Below are positions 33,176-42,373 of a stretch of 64,000 bases of DNA, one piece after another. Position numbers and translations under genes: made by a program. The stretch spans positions 310,001-374,000 of the forward strand of contig NZ_JAHXPQ010000003.1 of assembly GCF_019391655.1 (NCBI RefSeq), given 5' to 3'. This DNA comes from Mucilaginibacter rivuli (GTDB lineage Bacteria > Bacteroidota > Bacteroidia > Sphingobacteriales > Sphingobacteriaceae). The notes under the pieces were generated by a model. That model was not told where the DNA came from. It saw only the letters and a program-made list of their open reading frames with translations, and searched no databases. Positions within the stretch are counted from its first letter, which is position 1. Each line of letters starts with the position of its first letter.

Positions 33176-35743
33176 TTACACATCCCTCCTCAACACCTCC
33201 AACGGAGGCTTGTTCAATACCCCACGGCTGTTCAACAATCCTATCAGCACCGTTAATAAGCTAATACCTAATAATATGCCCAGCACAGGTAATACTTGCG
33301 GATGAAACGCCGTATCGAACACATTACTTGCCAGCGCCCAGCTTCCCGCTAAGGAGAGCAATACACCGGTTGAAGATGCCAGGAAGCCTAAAAAGAAGTA
33401 TTCCAGCGCGGTAATAGTTAGTATCTGGTTGCGGCTTGCGCCAAGGGTGCGCAGCAGCACACTCTCCTGCATGCGCTGGTATTTACTGATGCGCACAGAG
33501 GCAATGAGCACAATGATGCCTGTAATGATGCTGAACATAGCCATAAAGCGGATAACGAAACCTATTTTGCTCATCAGTTCATCAACTACGCTGATGATCA
33601 AACCCAGATCGACCACGGAAACATTCGGAAACTTATCTACCACCTTACTTTGAAAGGCTGCCGATATTTTGCTGCCTGGCACGCGGCTCAGCAATACGTA
33701 AAACTGCGGCGCCTGCTCCAATACCCCCGCCGGGAACACCACCAAAAAGTTAGTTTGTATCCTGTTAAAGTTAACCGTGCGGAAGCTCTTTATTACCGTA
33801 TTAACCAACAGCCCCTGCACATTGAACAGCAAGTAATCGCCAATTTTAAGGCGCATGCTTTTGGCATAACGGTCTTCGACCGAGATAGGTATATCGCCAT
33901 TAGCAGGTGCTTTGCCTATCCACTCCCCTTCTTTTAAGCGTTCGGTTCCGGTGAGCGTATCGCGGTAAGTAACCCGGTACTCACGACCAATAGCCCGTAT
34001 AGATGGGCCTTTACCCAAAGTATCTTTTTTAAGTTGTACGCCTGTTTTACCGTTAATGTTCACCAAACTCATGGTCACTATCGGCACTTGCGATATTACC
34101 GGTAAGCCTTGTTTGCGGGTTAATTCGGCAACGCCTGCTTTCTGGCTGGCTTGTATATCAAACAGGATGAGGTTAGGCTGGCTGCCGCTGGATGAGAGTG
34201 CTACCCTTTGCATTAACAAACCCTGTATAAAAAACAAAGTACATATTAGCGCCGTACCCAAACCAATACTAACAATAAGTATTACCGACTGGTTATTGGG
34301 CCTGTACAGGTTAGAAAAGCCTTGCCGCCAAAGGTAACTCCATGAGAAGGGGAAGAATTTTTTCACCATAAACATGAGCAGGCGGGCTATCAGCGTCAGT
34401 ATTAAAAAGGCAAGTAAAATAGCGATAACAAAGGCTATGGTTTGGCCGATATCTTTTAATTGCAGGTATGTAAAGCCTGCTATAAATGCCAGTATCAGCA
34501 AATACACCAGCCATTTCAGCGGATCGCGGGTTAGGCGGGTTTCCTCGAACGACATGCGCAGCGTATTGAGCGGCGATACGTTTCGTACCGATATCAGCGG
34601 AAGCAAAGCAAATAATATAGAGATGAGCACACCTAAAACAATACCCTGAATTATAGCTCCCCACGAAGTAGTAATATCAATAGCGAAAGGCAAAAAGTCT
34701 TTGAGCACCCAGGGTAATACCTGTTGGATGAACGTACCTAAAAGAGCCCCAACTACCGAACCGATAAAACCAACGCCAACTATCTGTATCAGGTAAATTA
34801 AAAAGGCCTGCCAGCCGTTTACACCCAGGCAGCGCAGTACAGCAATGGTATTTATCTTTTCGCGCACATAAATATGGATGGCGCTTGCCACGCCAATACA
34901 GCCCAATAGCAGGGCTATAAAGCCTACAAGCGACAAAAACCTTGTCAGGTCTTCGAACGAGCGCCCTGTTTGTTCTTTTTGGGTTTTGATGGTTTGGTAG
35001 TTTACCGCATCTCTATCCAGCTTTGGCTCAAGTCTTTTGATGAGCGCCTCCATATCCACCTTTTTATCGAATTTGAAGTAATAGCTCGACTGGATACGAC
35101 TACCCGCCTGCGATAAGCCTGTTTTTTCGAGGTACCGCATAGGGATATAAACTATTGGCGCAATGCTGGATTGTATGCCTACCGAACCGGGTGCTTTATT
35201 AAGCGTACCCGCAACACGGAAAGTTACCTGCCCTACCTTAACCGAATCGCCCACCTTAACGCCAAATTGCAGCATCAGCGTTTTATCAACCAGAGCTTCT
35301 TTACCTTTTCGGAAATCAACGCCCGCGGCAGCGGGCACGGTTTCTATCGTACCATAGTATGGAAAATCACCTTCAAGCGCTCTCACCATGGTTAAGCGGG
35401 TGCCGTTTCCTTTCGGGAACAATACCATGGAAACAAAATTGCGCTCCTGCGATTTACGGGCGTCCAGGCTATCAACAATTTTTTGCACATCTGGGGTAAT
35501 GGGTTTATTGGAATTGAACACCAAATCGGCTCCAATTAGCGTGGCGGCCTGGTCGTCGATGTTCTGCCGCAGGTTATCCCCAAAGGAATAGATGGCTACC
35601 AATGCAGCTATACCCAAAATGATAGATGATATGAATAAAAACAAGCGCGAACGGTTACGCCTGCTATCGCGCCATGCCATCAGGAAAAGCCATGGGAGGT
35701 TTAGTTTTCTTTTGGTCGGGTTTGTCATTGGGTCATTTGTCAT
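33176..35743 (-). CDS. FtsX-like ABC transporter permease (YbbP type)
   Basis: 855 residues with about ten membrane helices in two FtsX-type halves (for example LFLFISSIILGIAALVAIYS, VRISKYQRMQESVLLRTLGA). It pairs with the ATPase gene 37 bases upstream on the same strand and probably exports or remodels envelope components. Residues 1-8 (MTNDPMTN) are encoded by a word array, so the natural start could be the second ATG. E. coli has the same trio: ybbP, ybbA and tesA. Confidence 0.88.
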   Translation of the reverse strand: MTNDPMTNPTKRKLNLPWLFLMAWRDSRRNRSRLFLFISSIILGIAALVAIYSFGDNLRQNIDDQAATLIGADLVFNSNKPITPDVQKIVDSLDARKSQERNFVSMVLFPKGNGTRLTMVRALEGDFPYYGTIETVPAAAGVDFRKGKEALVDKTLMLQFGVKVGDSVKVGQVTFRVAGTLNKAPGSVGIQSSIAPIVYIPMRYLEKTGLSQAGSRIQSSYYFKFDKKVDMEALIKRLEPKLDRDAVNYQTIKTQKEQTGRSFEDLTRFLSLVGFIALLLGCIGVASAIHIYVREKINTIAVLRCLGVNGWQAFLIYLIQIVGVGFIGSVVGALLGTFIQQVLPWVLKDFLPFAIDITTSWGAIIQGIVLGVLISILFALLPLISVRNVSPLNTLRMSFEETRLTRDPLKWLVYLLILAFIAGFTYLQLKDIGQTIAFVIAILLAFLILTLIARLLMFMVKKFFPFSWSYLWRQGFSNLYRPNNQSVILIVSIGLGTALICTLFFIQGLLMQRVALSSSGSQPNLILFDIQASQKAGVAELTRKQGLPVISQVPIVTMSLVNINGKTGVQLKKDTLGKGPSIRAIGREYRVTYRDTLTGTERLKEGEWIGKAPANGDIPISVEDRYAKSMRLKIGDYLLFNVQGLLVNTVIKSFRTVNFNRIQTNFLVVFPAGVLEQAPQFYVLLSRVPGSKISAAFQSKVVDKFPNVSVVDLGLIISVVDELMSKIGFVIRFMAMFSIITGIIVLIASVRISKYQRMQESVLLRTLGASRNQILTITALEYFFLGFLASSTGVLLSLAGSWALASNVFDTAFHPQVLPVLGILLGISLLTVLIGLLNSRGVLNKPPLEVLRRDV

Positions 35744-35804
35744 TGAGTCATTTTTTCTTTAGGATGCGATATACAATGACTTAATGACCAATGACTAATG
35801 ATTG
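35723..35804. repeat. word array with inverted arms between two ABC genes
   Basis: The left arm (TGTCATTGGGTCATTTGTCA, then TTGAGTCATT) and right arm (CAATGACTTAATGACCAATG, then ACTAATGATTG) flank a 20-base centre and are inverted copies built from TGACCAATGAC/TCATTGAGTCA-type words. The arms overlap the 5' end of the permease gene and the 3' end of the ATPase gene. Confidence 0.8.
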
Positions 35805-36548
35805 CGCAGCATCTGATACAATATGCCCGCCTTTTATCCTGATGATCCGCTGTGTTTTAGCAGCAAGCTCCAGATCGTGGGTAACAAGGATGAGCGTTGT
35901 ACCCGCTTCGCGGTTAAGATCGAAGATGAGTTTTACTACCTTTTCGCTGGTTTCAGCATCGAGGTTACCGGTGGGTTCATCGGCAAATAATATCTTGGGC
36001 GCATTGCTGAATGCCCTTGCCAGCGATACCCGTTGTTGCTCGCCGCCGGAGAGTTGGGTTGGGTAATGGTGGCCGCGTTCGGCTAAGCCTACTTTGCCCA
36101 ACAGTTCAACAGCCCGTGCTTTGATGTTCTTTTCGCCGCGCAATTCTAAAGGGACCATCACGTTCTCTAAAGCTGTAAGTGTAGGCAACAGCTGGAAATT
36201 CTGGAAGATAAAGCCTACATGCTGGTTACGTACATGTGCGCGTTCATCTTCGCTCAGACTGTCGAGCGCTATGCCATTCAGTTCAACCGACCCTTCAGAT
36301 GAGCGGTCGAGACCGGCGCAAAGGCCAAGCAGCGTGGTTTTACCACTGCCCGAAGGGCCAACAATGGCAGCTGTCGAGCCTGCCGCAATGGCGATATTGA
36401 TGTTATGGAGTACGGTTAGGGGCTGACCGCCGCTTTGATATGTTTTACTAAGGTTTTTGATATTGAGTATATGATCCACGGGGAAATTGTTAGCGTTGTT
36501 AAAGGATTGTAAAATAGTGCTATTGTTAAACTTAAATGTCATCATCAT
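35781..36548 (-). CDS. ABC transporter ATP-binding protein (YbbA/LolD-like)
   Basis: 255 residues. Walker A GPSGSGKTT (64-72), signature LSGGEQQRVSLA and Walker B KILFADEPTGNLDAE are intact. The N-terminal extension (MMMTFKFNNSTILQSFNNAN) precedes the expected start of the domain and may be partly untranslated. The last residues (SLVIGH) are encoded by a word array. Its partner permease begins 37 bases downstream, and the divergent tesA-like gene is 39 bases away. Confidence 0.88.
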   Translation of the reverse strand: MMMTFKFNNSTILQSFNNANNFPVDHILNIKNLSKTYQSGGQPLTVLHNINIAIAAGSTAAIVGPSGSGKTTLLGLCAGLDRSSEGSVELNGIALDSLSEDERAHVRNQHVGFIFQNFQLLPTLTALENVMVPLELRGEKNIKARAVELLGKVGLAERGHHYPTQLSGGEQQRVSLARAFSNAPKILFADEPTGNLDAETSEKVVKLIFDLNREAGTTLILVTHDLELAAKTQRIIRIKGGHIVSDAAQSLVIGH

Positions 36549-36587
36549 GTTTAAATAATGTGATATTTACTTTTAGAAACACATTTT

Positions 36588-37274
36588 ATGTATAAGTTAC
36601 AATTTTGCGCGTTAATAATATCCGTTGCCCTTATGCCGGCTTGCGGAAGCCCCGATAATAACAAAGCCGAAACTACTACCCACGCATCCGCTACAGCGCC
36701 TGCACAAAGCGCCAATACCAAAACCATACTGGTATTTGGTGATAGCTTAACCGCGGGCTATGGATTAGATGATGCCGCTTCCGAATCCTACCCTTCCATC
36801 ATTCAACAAAAAATAGATTCGGCCGGGTTGGCTTACAAAGTGGTTAATGGCGGTCTTAGCGGCGAAACATCGGCCGGTGGCTTAGGCCGTATTGACTGGC
36901 TGCTGCGCCAAAAGGTTGATGTTTTTATTTTGGAGCTTGGCGCGAATGACGGCCTGCGCGGCTTACCGGTGGAGCAAACAGCGAAGAATTTGCAGAAGAT
37001 AATAGATAAGGTGAAAGGTAAATATCCTGATGTAAAAATTATCCTTACGGGGATGATGGTGCCGCCAAATATGGGTGCTGATTATGCCAATAATTTTAAA
37101 GCAGTTTTTCCGGAGCTGGCAAAAAGGAATAATGTAAGCTTAATCCCTTTTCTCCTTTCAAATGTAGCAGGTAACCCCGGCCTTAATCAAAAAGATGGGA
37201 TACACCCAACTGCAAAAGGAGCTAAGATAGTAGCGCAAAATGTTTGGGAAGGGTTGCAGCCATTATTGCAATAA
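36588..37274 (+). CDS. TesA-like arylesterase lipoprotein (SGNH/GDSL)
   Basis: 228 residues. The lipobox is LMPACG with lipid cysteine C19. SGNH blocks: GDSLTAGYGL (nucleophile S53), NGGLSGET, LGANDGLRG and KDGIHPT with the catalytic D/H. TesA-type esterases hydrolyse aryl or acyl esters in the periplasm. It is divergent from an ybbA/ybbP-type ABC system, the same gene neighbourhood as in many proteobacteria. Confidence 0.88.
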   Translation: MYKLQFCALIISVALMPACGSPDNNKAETTTHASATAPAQSANTKTILVFGDSLTAGYGLDDAASESYPSIIQQKIDSAGLAYKVVNGGLSGETSAGGLGRIDWLLRQKVDVFILELGANDGLRGLPVEQTAKNLQKIIDKVKGKYPDVKIILTGMMVPPNMGADYANNFKAVFPELAKRNNVSLIPFLLSNVAGNPGLNQKDGIHPTAKGAKIVAQNVWEGLQPLLQ

Positions 37275-37347
37275 AAGTTTATGGAATTGGAATTGGTTTT
37301 ACATCTGTGATATAAAAATTATAGATTTAGCAAACCAATTTAACCTT

Positions 37348-37902
37348 ATGAAACTTTTAAGAACCTATTACAAAACACTCCTATTCCCTTCATTATTTAT
37401 TGTTTCGGCCTGCGCGGTGCAGAAAGAAACCGTATTTAAACGCGGCTCATTTGTTGATGAGCGCGATGGCCACGTTTACAAAACCGTAGTTATAGGCAAA
37501 CAAGTATGGATGACCGAAAACCTGGGCTTTGCTACCAAATTTGGTTCGATGGATTATGATAAGCTGCCGGGCAATACCAAAGTATACGGCAAGCTTTACA
37601 ATTACAGTGCATTGCCTGATGCCTGCCCTACAGGATGGCACGTACCCAGCGATGCCGAGTGGAACAAAATGCAAAGCTTGCTGCCTGATGATATTTCAAA
37701 AATGAATTTTCAGTATGCCGGATACTTCGGTTCGGGCAAGTTCTCGCACATTGGCGAGGATGGCCGCTACTGGACCTCAACTCAAAAAGGCTTCCCGGTT
37801 ATTACCCGCATGCTGTACCGTAACGACAATAATATCCGCAGTACAGAGAATGGTATTGCGCTTGGTTTAAGTTTGCGTTGCGTTAAGGACACCATTTTTT
37901 AA
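37348..37902 (+). CDS. FISUMP-domain lipoprotein
   Basis: 184 residues from MKLLRTYYKTLLFPSLFIVS; the cysteine of SACA is the probable lipid-attachment residue. An earlier in-frame start at 37240 overlaps the tesA-like gene and lacks signal character. The domain has the Fibrobacter succinogenes major paralogous family signatures KTVVIGKQVWMTENLGF, CPTGWHVPSDAEW and YWTSTQK. FISUMP proteins are surface lipoproteins of unclear function that bind or adhere. Confidence 0.8.
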   Translation: MKLLRTYYKTLLFPSLFIVSACAVQKETVFKRGSFVDERDGHVYKTVVIGKQVWMTENLGFATKFGSMDYDKLPGNTKVYGKLYNYSALPDACPTGWHVPSDAEWNKMQSLLPDDISKMNFQYAGYFGSGKFSHIGEDGRYWTSTQKGFPVITRMLYRNDNNIRSTENGIALGLSLRCVKDTIF

Positions 37903-37952
37903 AAAATGCACCAGGTAGTTATTCAGCTGTAAGGTTGCTATCCGAAATTCAG

Positions 37953-37986
37953 CGTCCACGCCACGGATTTATCGTGAGCGTGGACG
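37953..37986. terminator. strong hairpin between convergent genes
   Basis: CGTCCACGC (37953-37961) pairs with GCGTGGACG (37978-37986), with an inner CACG/CGTG stem and one bulge. It sits between the FISUMP and lspA stops and probably terminates both, although neither side has a long U tract. Confidence 0.6.
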
Positions 37987-37994
37987 TATGTTGA

Positions 37995-38501
37995 TTATAC
38001 CTCAACAAGAGTTTGAGGTTCACGCCTGGTAAAAAACAACATCATCCCTATCGCCCCCACCGTAATACACACATCGGCGACATTAAAAATCCCGGTGCGC
38101 AGGTTTTGGATACCTATGTTCATAAAATCGGTTACGTGCCTATCGAAGAAGATACGGTCTATCAGGTTGCCCATTCCTCCCGCAAAGATGAGCGCCAAGC
38201 ATATCACTTTCGCACGGTTAAGTTCATTGGCTTTGCGTATGGTATAAACCAACAAAGCTACCATCAGCGCAAGCGGCATTATGCTTAAAGCCCAAAAGCT
38301 AATGGCTTTTGGCAGGCTGTCGCCAAGACTTAGAGCGGCACCTGTATTTTCGGCATACTCCAAGCGGATGGTGTTGTGGAAATATGATATATCAGGGTGA
38401 TTCATCAGATGTGTTTTGGCCAGTTCTTTGGTGTAACGGTCGCAGCCAATAAACACTACCGATACGAGGCAGAAGAGGATGATCTTAAAACGAAATTGCA
38501 T
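37995..38501 (-). CDS. lspA: signal peptidase II (lipoprotein)
   Basis: 168 residues with four hydrophobic helices. LspA is the aspartyl protease that cleaves lipoprotein signal peptides. The catalytic aspartates are D115 in GNLIDRIFFD and D125 in RHVTDFMNIG. The window also holds several lipoproteins (for example 17290, 36588, 37348 and 58341) that would be its substrates. Confidence 0.95.
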   Translation of the reverse strand: MQFRFKIILFCLVSVVFIGCDRYTKELAKTHLMNHPDISYFHNTIRLEYAENTGAALSLGDSLPKAISFWALSIMPLALMVALLVYTIRKANELNRAKVICLALIFAGGMGNLIDRIFFDRHVTDFMNIGIQNLRTGIFNVADVCITVGAIGMMLFFTRREPQTLVEV

Positions 38502-38607
38502 AAGGTAAAAATAGTTAAAATTTGATTAAAGGGGAGATTGTATTGGTCTTAACTATTCCCTTTTCATATGAATTATACCCACAAAGCCCATCATGTTCAT
38601 AAAAAAT

Positions 38608-38640
38608 CCGAAATCGAAAATTCGAAATCCGAAATTGAAC
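38608..38640. repeat. word array (ATCCGAAATCGAAAATTCG words)
   Basis: Single-orientation array AATCCGAAATCGAAAATTCG followed by AAATCCGAAATTGAAC, using the same word as the arrays at 14330 and 16090. It sits in the leader of the DinB-family gene. Confidence 0.65.
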
Positions 38641-38726
38641 TTGTCGCGATACACCCTTCAATTGTCGTTTTTAACCAGCACAGTACAATCACTATCCGGT
38701 TAATTTTGTTTAAAACAATAAATGTT

Positions 38727-39233
38727 ATGGAAAAACACATTGCAACAGAGCTGACAAATGCCGGGGATAATTTTCTGAAAGCCTTATCTCTATTTACACC
38801 CGAGGAGTTTAATAAAGTGCCGTTTAAGGACAGTTGGACAGCGGGGCAAATAGCTGAACATATTTATAAATCGATTAAAGGTGTACCCGAACTACTGACC
38901 GCTAAAGGCCTGCCCACACAGCGTGATCCGGAACAAAACGTAGCAGGTATTCGCCAAATGTTTTTGGATTTTAGTACAAAAATGAAATCGCCTGATTTTA
39001 TCCTGCCATCAAATGACACGAAGGATAAAGCAGACCTGATGAAAAAACTGGACGAAAACTTCAGCAGCATCATAGCGGCAGCAAAAACGCAGGACCATAC
39101 CTTAACTATAAAAGATTTTGAATTTCCCGGCTCCGGCCCGGTTACCCGTATTGAGCTACTCAACTTTATATCGGTACATACGCAAAGGCATACGCATCAA
39201 TTGCAGAAAGTATCGGAGGCGATGGTTAAATAG
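38727..39233 (+). CDS. DinB-family protein
   Basis: 168 residues from MEKHIATELTNAGDNF; an upstream start at 38568 would run through a word array and is rejected. The DinB four-helix fold is suggested by WTAGQIAEHIYKSIKG with a metal histidine and the C-terminal HTQRHTHQLQKVSEAM (two more histidines). Members are bacillithiol transferases or metal-dependent hydrolases; the substrate here is unknown. A -7 box TAATTTTG lies at 38701-38708. Confidence 0.85.
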   Translation: MEKHIATELTNAGDNFLKALSLFTPEEFNKVPFKDSWTAGQIAEHIYKSIKGVPELLTAKGLPTQRDPEQNVAGIRQMFLDFSTKMKSPDFILPSNDTKDKADLMKKLDENFSSIIAAAKTQDHTLTIKDFEFPGSGPVTRIELLNFISVHTQRHTHQLQKVSEAMVK

Positions 39234-39285
39234 CAGTTGCGGTGGCTCTTAGCATTTGACTCACCCGCCGTGACGTCGCCATCGC

Positions 39286-39413
39286 CCCTCTCTGCTTCGC
39301 AAAGAGGGTGAAGAAATCTTTGAGATACCCATACTTACCCACAATGTTGCGGGCATGGGTGACATAACGCGTGTGATTGCTATACAGAGATTGCTTCGTG
39401 CCTTGCAATGACG
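39286..39413. repeat. composite intergenic repeats, including a family A fragment
   Basis: 39286-39308 is a hairpin CCCTCTCTG/CAAAGAGGG with one mismatch. At 39390-39413 ATTGCTTCGTGCCTTGCAAT with ACG resembles one arm of family A but no clear partner arm exists, so it is a truncated copy. This accounts for most of the 250-base gap after the DinB gene. Confidence 0.65.
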
Positions 39414-39431
39414 CGATGGCCTTCTTAAAAC

Positions 39432-39464
39432 AAAAAAGCTCCCGGTAAAACCGAAAGCTTTTTT
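39432..39464. terminator. terminator after the GH2 gene
   Basis: AAAAAAGCT (39432-39440) pairs with AGCTTTTTT (39456-39464), with an inner CGGT/ACCG stem. On the minus strand the hairpin is followed by TTTTTTGTTTT. Confidence 0.8.
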
Positions 39465-39482
39465 GAATTTTTACTTTTTTAT

Positions 39483-42152
39483 TTAATTCAAAGTTTGTGG
39501 TTGATTTGTGGTTAAACCCGCGGTTATTTCTACAGGTTTCGAGTCTATTTTCAATGTTCCGCTGGTTAGTCCGTCACGCTTGGCGGTGATGGTTATTGCA
39601 CCGGCGGTTTGTGTTGAGCGTACCATTACACGGTTAATGCCGCATTCAGTATTTAAGTACAGGTTATTGGTGCTGTTCAGTTTGGCAGCGTTAATACCTC
39701 CGCGCCATATAGCGGGGCCGGTTACGGTAAAATCAACCTTAGCTTCGTCTGTAGGGCAACGGCGGCCCTGGGCATCAACAACTTCAAAATCGATAAAGGC
39801 AACATCGCTACCATCGGCTTGTAAGCCTTTAGGGCCTGTATGAAGAGTTAATTTTATTGCTTTAGCTTCGCCTGCGGTTTGTACCTCTTGCTGTGCAACA
39901 ATTTTGCCTTTCAGGCTCGCTACAGCTTTAATGGCACCCGGGTTAAACGCTACATTAGGGAAGGCGTAAATAAAGCCTGTTTCTTCGCCTTCGGCAACAC
40001 GGGCATTATCAGGGCGGCCAACAGTATCAACAAACTTCATTGTTTTGGTTTGTACACCTATTGATTTACCGTTCACAAAAAGTTCTACCTTATCGCAATG
40101 CGATGCGGCAACATACATGGCCTTTTTAGTACCTGCAGGATAGTTCCAGTGGCCTATAATATGAATATCCGGCTTCTCGTTCTGCATTACGCGCGATACA
40201 TAGTAAAGCGATTTTGGTAAACGCACACCATCTACCTTGCCGCTCACACGTAATACGTAGCTGCCTTGCTGGCGTCCATCGGCATTAGAGTCTGAGAAGT
40301 AAATGGAGCTGTACGCCGACCATTTTGAATGCACCGGGTCGGTATTATCAATACGGTTACTTACATAGCTGTAATAGCGGGTAGCTGCTGCTAAACAGAA
40401 ACTCTCAGAATCCCAATGCCAGGTATCGCCACCCGGCCCCGGACGGCCACCTGCCCCCGGAACAATCTTCGGTTTAAAACCAAAATGCGGCGGCGAGTAT
40501 TTGTCCCAAATGTTACGTCCCGCTTCGTCGCGAAAATCTTCTGTTTCTATGAGTGGTGCTTTATCACGGCGGGCAATGCTGTACCCACGGAAAATATCAT
40601 CTCCGGTTACTTTATCGGTGCGGCTATCCTGCCCTATCATCACACCATAAAACTCAGAGTTTGCAGTAAGGGCTTTGTTTGCATCAGCCTGATCATTGTC
40701 GCGGGTGCCCATTACACGGCCTCCATGCGGGTCGAGCTCTTTACGCAAGGCAACCATCTGGTCCATTTGCTCGGGAGTTACAATGGTGTTACCTGCCTCC
40801 CAAAACAATATACTCGGGTTATTACGGAAGTATATCATCGCGGCACGCATAACGGCTATACGCTGGTCCCACTGTACGCCTGTTACCAAACGTTCTTTAT
40901 CACCGGCCGGGCAAACATTAACAATGCCGTAGCGGTCGCAGGCATCAACATCAGCTTTTTGTGGTGCTACGTGCATCCAGCGCAGGTAATTACCGTTGCT
41001 TTCTTTTAACATAGATAAGGTATAATCGTGCATCCAGTTAGGATAAGCACCACCAACACCGGCCCAATCATCGGCCGAGCGTTGTGAGTAGCCTGTAAGC
41101 CAAACGAAACGGCCATTAATCCAAACGCCGCCCTTGCCTACGCCACCCTTAAACTCAGTTTGGCGGAAACCTGTTTTAGTATCAACTACATCAACCACCT
41201 TGCCGTTCACACTCAGGATAGAATAAACATGATACAGGTATGGGTCGGTAGTATCCCAAAAACGGGCATTGGTTAACTGGCCGACCGCCGTAAATATTTC
41301 CGACTGACCTGCAACCAAATCAGATTGTGTACCTTCCAGCTTAGCGCGAACAACGCCATCATTATCAACCACTATCCCCGATAAGGTAATAGAGGCATAG
41401 TCTTTAGTTTCGTTCACCACTTCGGCCTCAATTTTGAGGTCTGCAGTCTTTTTCTGCAGGTTAATAGCGTCAGGGTAAATGTATACACCCGAGCTTTTCA
41501 GGCCCTCATATAAAGGCAGGGTTTGATATACCTTTCCGGTGATAACTAACGATGCATTACGGTTTAAACCGCCAAAATTGGGGTTAAAGTCTTTAGAGTT
41601 CCATTCAAAGCCTGTTTGTGTGGCCTCTTCTTTATAGGTAGTGCTGTTATCAGCCTGTACAGCAAGAATGTTATCCTGGCCGTTAAATTTCACGTCATTA
41701 GTAATATCAAAGCCAAAGGCTGTAACACCATTCTCATATTTGCCAATAGGTTTTCCGTTCAAATAAAAACGGCCTGCCTGGCGCATACCTTCAAAAGCGA
41801 GGAACACTTTTTGGCCGTTGGCGTTTGCAGGCAGCTTAAAGTGTTTACGGTACCAACCAATACCCAGCATTTTTTCGCCTACATCGCCCCCACCATGGCT
41901 AATATAAGCACGGTAGGTATCAATATCGTTCCAGGTATGCGGCAGGCTTACTGCTGTCCATGCGGCATCGTTAAAATCCGGCTTATCAGCACCGGCAGCA
42001 TCGCCAAAGCTAAATTTCCAATCGGAGTTAAAATTGTACGTGGCGCGGGGCGATACGGGTGCCTGAAACGCGGTGTTATTTTTTTGTGCCATTAAGGCGA
42101 CAGAAAATAACAGGCAACACACAGTTGCGATTGACAGTTTGAATACTTTCAT
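39483..42152 (-). CDS. secreted GH2-like glycoside hydrolase
   Basis: 889 residues with a signal peptide (KLSIATVCCLLFSVALMAQ). Residues 35-205 are the jelly-roll domain (DWKFSFGDAAGAD, ARFYLNGKPIGKYENG-type), followed by the immunoglobulin-like domain and the TIM barrel from GGVWINGRFVWLTGYSQR (341 on). The usual acid/base motif GNE reads GNT at 454-456 (FWEAGNTIVTPE). A nucleophile-like TEDF follows PLIETEDF. A C-terminal Ig-like portion has RVSGKVDG. The divergent LacI regulator and its operator probably control it. The substrate is unknown. Confidence 0.85.
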   Translation of the reverse strand: MKVFKLSIATVCCLLFSVALMAQKNNTAFQAPVSPRATYNFNSDWKFSFGDAAGADKPDFNDAAWTAVSLPHTWNDIDTYRAYISHGGGDVGEKMLGIGWYRKHFKLPANANGQKVFLAFEGMRQAGRFYLNGKPIGKYENGVTAFGFDITNDVKFNGQDNILAVQADNSTTYKEEATQTGFEWNSKDFNPNFGGLNRNASLVITGKVYQTLPLYEGLKSSGVYIYPDAINLQKKTADLKIEAEVVNETKDYASITLSGIVVDNDGVVRAKLEGTQSDLVAGQSEIFTAVGQLTNARFWDTTDPYLYHVYSILSVNGKVVDVVDTKTGFRQTEFKGGVGKGGVWINGRFVWLTGYSQRSADDWAGVGGAYPNWMHDYTLSMLKESNGNYLRWMHVAPQKADVDACDRYGIVNVCPAGDKERLVTGVQWDQRIAVMRAAMIYFRNNPSILFWEAGNTIVTPEQMDQMVALRKELDPHGGRVMGTRDNDQADANKALTANSEFYGVMIGQDSRTDKVTGDDIFRGYSIARRDKAPLIETEDFRDEAGRNIWDKYSPPHFGFKPKIVPGAGGRPGPGGDTWHWDSESFCLAAATRYYSYVSNRIDNTDPVHSKWSAYSSIYFSDSNADGRQQGSYVLRVSGKVDGVRLPKSLYYVSRVMQNEKPDIHIIGHWNYPAGTKKAMYVAASHCDKVELFVNGKSIGVQTKTMKFVDTVGRPDNARVAEGEETGFIYAFPNVAFNPGAIKAVASLKGKIVAQQEVQTAGEAKAIKLTLHTGPKGLQADGSDVAFIDFEVVDAQGRRCPTDEAKVDFTVTGPAIWRGGINAAKLNSTNNLYLNTECGINRVMVRSTQTAGAITITAKRDGLTSGTLKIDSKPVEITAGLTTNQPQTLN

Positions 42153-42333
42153 TCTTTTTTAGATCGTTTTTTTGGTAGTGCACATAGCTATGTATAAATG
42201 CACGCATAAATTTATTGATAATAAATTGTTAGTGTGTATTTAAATTTTGACAACATACCCATGTGATAGCTGGGGTGATGCAAGTTTGACTAAAAAAGCT
42301 GCCAATGTCAATCATAGTTGAATTTTTTTTTAC

Positions 42334-42345
42334 GGAAACGTTTCC
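42334..42345. promoter_or_regulatory. LacI-type operator
   Basis: GGAAACGTTTCC is a perfect 12-bp palindrome with central CG, the typical LacI/CcpA operator form. It lies 182 bases from the GH2 start and 29 bases from the LacI start, so it probably mediates autoregulation and control of the hydrolase. Confidence 0.7.
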
Positions 42346-42373
42346 ATTTGATATTTTGTATTATTGTTGTGAT

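Noticed and set aside
39226..39408. 60-codon minus-strand reading frame after the DinB gene
   Set aside because: It is made of repeat DNA (hairpin CCCTCTCTG and family A arm), not coding sequence.
40416..41009. 197-codon reading frame antisense to the GH2 gene
   Set aside because: It lies wholly inside the GH2 coding sequence in the opposite frame and its composition (cysteine-rich, no recognisable motif) is that of a shadow frame.
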